A stretch of 8,325 nucleotides of DNA from Planctomycetales bacterium (GTDB lineage Bacteria > 4484-113 > JAFGCY01): positions 1-8,325 of the forward strand of contig JAHEFU010000122.1 of NCBI GenBank assembly GCA_024645305.1, written 5' to 3'. The position numbers were made by a program, and so were the translations under genes. The stretch's first letter is position 1; the number at the start of each line of letters is the position of its first letter. Below are positions 4,920-8,325 of this stretch, in pieces. Under the pieces are notes generated by a model. That model saw nothing but the letters and a program-made list of their open reading frames with translations. It was not told the origin of the DNA and ran no database searches.

Positions 4920-6368
4920 CTACAGGACCTCGAAGATCAGGTACTGCAGGACACGATCCTGGGGGGTGAGCCCGCTGGAGGCGAATTCCTCGGTGTGGTA
5001 GCTGGAGAACAGCACCCTGCCATTGCCCGCATTGAAGGAGATCGTCAGGGGACGATTCTGGGTGGTGGTTGGGAAGCCGAAACTTACATCACCGCTGGCC
5101 CAGACCTTCACCGCCGGATCGACATCCTGGATCACCGTCCAGGCAGGTAGCCAGTCCGTCACGTCAATTGTGCCATCGCCATTCGTGGCACTGCGGCCAT
5201 TGAGCCAGGAGAGCATGAAGGCATCCTCAATCGTCGCAGCCACCGTGCCCTGGCTGGCCCCGAGCTCTGCCTCATTGGCCAGCCCGGCCGTTGCCCCCAG
5301 CCCGTCGCCGGATCCATCGGTGGTCTCGAAGCTGACCATGTCCGGCCAGAGCTGTTCGCAGAAGTCGTATGACCAGTCCGTACAGTACAGTCTGCCGCCG
5401 GCCTCGACCCAGTTGCGCAGGCCATCAACCGCAGTGCTGCTGCCAAAGAAATCAGTCTCGAAATCATTGCCGCAGTTGAGGAAGATGGTGCGGTAGGAGG
5501 CGTAATTGGCTGGGTCCATGAATACGTCGTCAAAATCCTGGTACGCGACATCATCCAGTTTCCCGGCACCATCCACCAGGGTGAAGAACTCGGTGCCGAG
5601 CACAAGGTTGCCTGATGCATCCGAGTCTCCCAGTCCGAGCTTGGCCAGCACGTTCTCGATCACGTCGTACTGGCCGGTCACCACGAGCATGCTGCTGGCA
5701 TCGCCGGCATCAAGGGTTGTCAGCCCTGCCGGGATGTCATTCTGGCCGGGCTGTACGTCAAAGCTGAAACTCTCCTCGAAGATTCCGCTGCGCAGGATGA
5801 AGTCCTGCGTGCCCAGGGGGATGCCGCCCAGCGAGAAGCTGCCGTCCGGCTCGCTCTCATCCGAGTTCCCCATGTTGTCAGGCTTTGAATTGTCCACATG
5901 GAACAGCAGGGCCTGGCTGACCGGGTCCTCCCCGTCGGGGGTTAACACGGTCCCGACGAGTGTGCCCGTGGCCGGTGCCGCATTGTTGTTGACCGTCACA
6001 TTGAGAGTGCGCACCGCCGTATTGCCGGCGGCATCACCTGCTGTGAACAGCAGGCTGTGTGAGGCATTCGTCGCCGTCGTCGTATCCCAGCTGTAGCTCA
6101 GGTTGCCGGTCGCGAAACTGGCCACCTGGCTGCCGTCTATGCGCAGTGTGAAGCTCGTGACTGCCGTATTGTCAGTGGCTGTCGCGGAAATGGACACGCT
6201 GCCGCTGACGGTAGCCGCATCGACAATTCCATTGACTGCGGTGATGACGGGATCCACCTTGTCTCCCATGCCCGGTCCGGGATTGCCCCCCACGTTGCTG
6301 GTGCCACCACAGGCTGTAAGCAGCAGCAGGCCTACCAGTACCAGCAGGTTCATTGGTTTCCAGATCAT
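4920..6368 (-). CDS. Lipoprotein with Ig-like, carboxypeptidase-regulatory-like and glutamine-amidotransferase-like domains
   Basis: A protein of 482 residues. AGGAG at 6375-6379, 6 nt before ATG 6368, sets the start; the second Met (residue 6) lacks a ribosome site. Residues 1-20 are a lipoprotein signal with lipobox LTAC, so Cys20 would be lipidated and the protein anchored in the envelope. A Gly/Pro-rich linker leads to an Ig-like domain at about 38-126 (FTLRIDGSQVAS, GDAAGNTA, LNVTV). Residues 135-217 resemble a carboxypeptidase regulatory-like beta domain (GTLVGTVLTPDGEDPV, DGSFSLGGIPLG). Residues 225-482 look like a class I glutamine amidotransferase or ThuA-like alpha/beta fold: MLVVTGQYD, YRTIFLNCG, LRNWVEAGGRLYCTDWSYD, GNGRVLFSSYHTEE. 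The canonical Cys-His-Glu triad is not evident, so binding rather than catalysis is likely. An NGDGTIDVTDW loop (396-406) resembles a single calcium-binding dockerin-type loop. It is probably a surface or periplasmic binding protein; the ligand is unknown. Confidence 0.88.
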   Translation of the reverse strand: MIWKPMNLLVLVGLLLLTACGGTSNVGGNPGPGMGDKVDPVITAVNGIVDAATVSGSVSISATATDNTAVTSFTLRIDGSQVASFATGNLSYSWDTTTATNASHSLLFTAGDAAGNTAVRTLNVTVNNNAAPATGTLVGTVLTPDGEDPVSQALLFHVDNSKPDNMGNSDESEPDGSFSLGGIPLGTQDFILRSGIFEESFSFDVQPGQNDIPAGLTTLDAGDASSMLVVTGQYDVIENVLAKLGLGDSDASGNLVLGTEFFTLVDGAGKLDDVAYQDFDDVFMDPANYASYRTIFLNCGNDFETDFFGSSTAVDGLRNWVEAGGRLYCTDWSYDFCEQLWPDMVSFETTDGSGDGLGATAGLANEAELGASQGTVAATIEDAFMLSWLNGRSATNGDGTIDVTDWLPAWTVIQDVDPAVKVWASGDVSFGFPTTTQNRPLTISFNAGNGRVLFSSYHTEEFASSGLTPQDRVLQYLIFEVL

Positions 6369-6408
6369 ATTCAGCTCCTCGGCACAAAGTGATGCCGTTC
6401 GTGCGCTA

Positions 6409-6437
6409 ATTCTATCGGAGAAAGCATGATTTGGATA
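6409..6437 (-). promoter_or_regulatory. Weak candidate promoter of the lipoprotein gene
   Basis: On the minus strand TAGAAT (6414-6409) matches TATAAT at five of six positions, and a poor -35 (TATCCA, 6437-6432) lies 17 nt upstream in an AT-rich stretch. The start of transcription would be near 6402, leaving a leader of about 34 nt before the ATG. The region between the Clp gene terminator and the lipoprotein start has no better match. Confidence 0.3.
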
Positions 6438-6460
6438 AAATTGGGTTAAATGCGCAAATG

Positions 6461-6497
6461 CAGCCGGGTCTCACACCTGAGGTGGAAAACCCGGCTG
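6461..6497 (-). terminator. Hairpin downstream of the Clp ATPase gene, probable terminator
   Basis: CAGCCGGGT (6461-6469) and ACCCGGCTG (6489-6497) form a perfect 9-bp stem that encloses a second small hairpin, CACC-TGA-GGTG (6474-6484). It begins 19 nt after the Clp stop codon. The following minus-strand sequence (CATTTGCGCATTT) is only moderately T-rich, so termination may be partial or factor-assisted. Confidence 0.55.
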
Positions 6498-6515
6498 TTC
6501 ATGTATTCTGCGTCC

Positions 6516-8325
6516 CTAAGTGCCAACCGCCGTGCCGGCTGTGACACTGCTCAGGCTCAGGCCGCCCCGGCCGTCGCTGTCCACCTGCACCAGGCTGCCC
6601 TCGGGCAGCTCCTCGCCGATCAGCAGTGAACTGAGCGGGTTGACGATCAGCCTGGCGATCGCCCGCCGCATCGGCCGCGCGCCGAAGCTGCGGTCATACC
6701 CTTGTTCGGCGAGCAGGTCCCAGGCGCCGTCAGTCAGTTTCAGCGTGATTCCCTTCTCCGCCAGGCGCTCCTCAGTACCCCTGAGCTGCAGGTGGGCGAT
6801 CTGCTTCACCTGCTCGCGGGTCAGGGTGTGGAACACCACCACCTCGTCGATGCGGTTGACGAACTCCGGCTTGAAGTGCCGCCGCAGCTCTTCCAGCACG
6901 CGCTTCTCCAGCTCCGGCCAGGCGGCCGCGATCTCGGCCTCAGTCCGGTTGTCAGTGAAGTCCGCGATTTCATGCGCTGCAATGTTGCTCGTCATCACCA
7001 CGATAGTGTTGGCGAAATTCACCGTCACGCCCTTGCTGTCCGTCAGGCGCCCGTCATCCAAGAGCTGCAGCAGCACGTTGAACACATCCGGGTGCGCCTT
7101 CTCGATCTCATCGAGCAGCACGATGCTGTAGGGCCGGCGCCGCACGGCCTCGGTGAGCTGGCCGCCCTCCTCGTAGCCCACGTAGCCCGGCGGGCTGCCG
7201 ATCAGGCGCGTCACACTGAATTTCTCCGTATACTCACCCATGTCAATCCGCACGATGGCCTCACGGGAACTGAACAGTTCCTCGGCCAGCACCTTCACCA
7301 TCTCCGTTTTGCCAACGCCGGTCGGGCCGCAGAACATGAAGCTGCCAATCGGTCGCCCGGGTTCCGTCAGGCCCGCCTTGTTGCGTCGTACCGTTTCCGC
7401 GATGGCCTGTACCGCCGGCTCCTGCCCGATCAGATGCTCATGCAGCTTCTCCTCCAGCTGCAGGTAGGCACTGGCTTCATCAGTACTCATGGCTTCCAGA
7501 GGCACACCGCTCCAGCGGCTGACAACCGTCGCCACATCAGCCGGCCGCAGCACCGCACTGTGTTCCTGGGCAGCGAGCTTCTCCCGCTCAGCCCGGGCCT
7601 GCTGTTCCAGTTCCAGCACCTGCTGGTGGCTGCGTGCACTGCGTTCGTAGTCCTCCGCGAGATAGGCTTCCTGCTCATCAGCCCGCAGGCGGTCCAGCTC
7701 CTCCTCGATGCGCCGCAGCCCGCCGGCAGCCCCCATGTTGTCAATCCGCACATGGCTGGCCGCCTCGTCGATCACGTCGATGGCCTTGTCCGGCAGAAAG
7801 CGCCCACTGATGTAACGCACGCTCAGCTTTACCGCCGCCTCAATGGCCTCGTCAGTGATCTCGATGCCGTGGTGCTCCTCATATTTCTTCTTCAGCCCAT
7901 GCAGAATGGCAACGGCCTGCTCCGGTGTCGGCTCATCCACGAAGATCGGCTGGAATCGCCGCTCCAGCGCTGCATCCTTCTCGATGTACTTCCTGTATTC
8001 ACGGATCGTGGTGGCCCCGATGCACTGCAGTTCGCCGCGGGCCAGCGCCGGCTTCAGCAGGTTCGAGGCATCCATGCTGCCCTCGGCTGCCCCCGCACCG
8101 ACGATGGTGTGCAGCTCGTCAATGAACAGGATGATCCCGCGCCGCGCCGCCTTGACCTCGTCGAGCACAGCCTTGAGCCGCTCCTCGAATTCACCGCGAA
8201 ACTTGCTGCCGGCCACGAGTGCCCCCATGTCCAGTGTGAGCACCTTCTTGTCGCGGATCACCTCCGGCACCTTGCCCTCGGCAACCAAGAGCGCCAGTCC
8301 CTCGGCGATGGCGGTCTTGCCAACG
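6516..8325 (-). CDS. ClpC-type AAA+ unfoldase (Clp/Hsp100 family), partial at N-terminus
   Basis: An ATP-driven double-ring unfoldase that threads proteins through a central pore. The window shows 602 residues, entering inside the first Walker A (VGKTAIAEGLA at the right edge), so the N-terminal domain is outside. Visible in order, by nucleotide: pore loop SKFRGEFE near 8200, Walker B ILFIDELH near 8120, and the first-ring Arg region ERRF near 7960. A short coiled middle domain of about 50 residues follows (about 7720-7563). In the second ring come Walker A GPTGVGKTE (about 7326), pore loop GSPPGYVGYEEGG, Walker B VLLDEIEKAH, sensor MTSN, Arg finger NRID and sensor-2 GARPMRRA. The middle domain has ClpC length, not the roughly 120 residues of ClpB. 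However, the loop between MTSN and FKPEF has no [ILV]G[FL] ClpP-binding tripeptide, so it may work without ClpP. ClpB-like disaggregase activity is an alternative. Confidence 0.93.
   Translation of the reverse strand, partial: VGKTAIAEGLALLVAEGKVPEVIRDKKVLTLDMGALVAGSKFRGEFEERLKAVLDEVKAARRGIILFIDELHTIVGAGAAEGSMDASNLLKPALARGELQCIGATTIREYRKYIEKDAALERRFQPIFVDEPTPEQAVAILHGLKKKYEEHHGIEITDEAIEAAVKLSVRYISGRFLPDKAIDVIDEAASHVRIDNMGAAGGLRRIEEELDRLRADEQEAYLAEDYERSARSHQQVLELEQQARAEREKLAAQEHSAVLRPADVATVVSRWSGVPLEAMSTDEASAYLQLEEKLHEHLIGQEPAVQAIAETVRRNKAGLTEPGRPIGSFMFCGPTGVGKTEMVKVLAEELFSSREAIVRIDMGEYTEKFSVTRLIGSPPGYVGYEEGGQLTEAVRRRPYSIVLLDEIEKAHPDVFNVLLQLLDDGRLTDSKGVTVNFANTIVVMTSNIAAHEIADFTDNRTEAEIAAAWPELEKRVLEELRRHFKPEFVNRIDEVVVFHTLTREQVKQIAHLQLRGTEERLAEKGITLKLTDGAWDLLAEQGYDRSFGARPMRRAIARLIVNPLSSLLIGEELPEGSLVQVDSDGRGGLSLSSVTAGTAVGT

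Noticed and set aside
6520..7131. Open frame of 203 codons on the plus strand opposite the Clp gene
   Set aside because: It is Ser/Arg-rich and fully antisense to conserved AAA+ motifs.

Overview
The window is about 60% GC by eye and comes from a bacterium with a cell envelope: it contains a lipoprotein, a Sec-type signal peptide on a second secreted protein, and several multi-pass membrane proteins. I cannot assign a phylum. The lipoprotein and secreted Ig-like proteins, the unfamiliar membrane operon and a 9-nt-periodic intergenic palindrome are all compatible with a poorly cultured lineage (candidate-phylum or deltaproteobacteria-like), but that is only an impression.

Layout. (1) 1-372, minus strand: N-terminal part of a secreted, cysteine-rich protein with an Ig-like domain, running off the left edge, with an extended -10 promoter upstream. 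(2) About 373-932: a non-coding divergent region holding a perfect G-quadruplex motif and a candidate promoter for the next operon. (3) 933-4380, plus strand: a tightly coupled four-gene operon of membrane proteins, called A, B, C and D here. A and C each carry a Rossmann-like domain flanked by membrane helices; B and D are multi-pass membrane proteins. Gaps are +3, -1 and -4 nt. By eye, A resembles C and B resembles D, so the operon looks like a duplicated two-gene unit building one membrane complex of unknown function. (4) 4381-4533: a convergent spacer with a small hairpin and a long imperfect palindrome built from 9-nt units. (5) 4534-4710, minus strand: a 58-residue protein. (6) 4920-6368, minus strand: a lipoprotein with an Ig-like domain, a carboxypeptidase-regulatory-like domain and a glutamine-amidotransferase-like domain, followed by a strong intrinsic terminator. 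(7) 6516 to the right edge, minus strand: most of a ClpC-type double-ring AAA+ unfoldase whose ClpP-docking loop appears to be absent.

The best candidate for an undescribed system is the A-B-C-D operon. Its stoichiometrically coupled translation, all-membrane composition and internal paralogy argue for an obligate complex spanning the inner membrane. Nothing in the sequence identifies its substrate. The Clp ATPase, lipoprotein and small protein are on the opposite strand and are not obviously connected with it.
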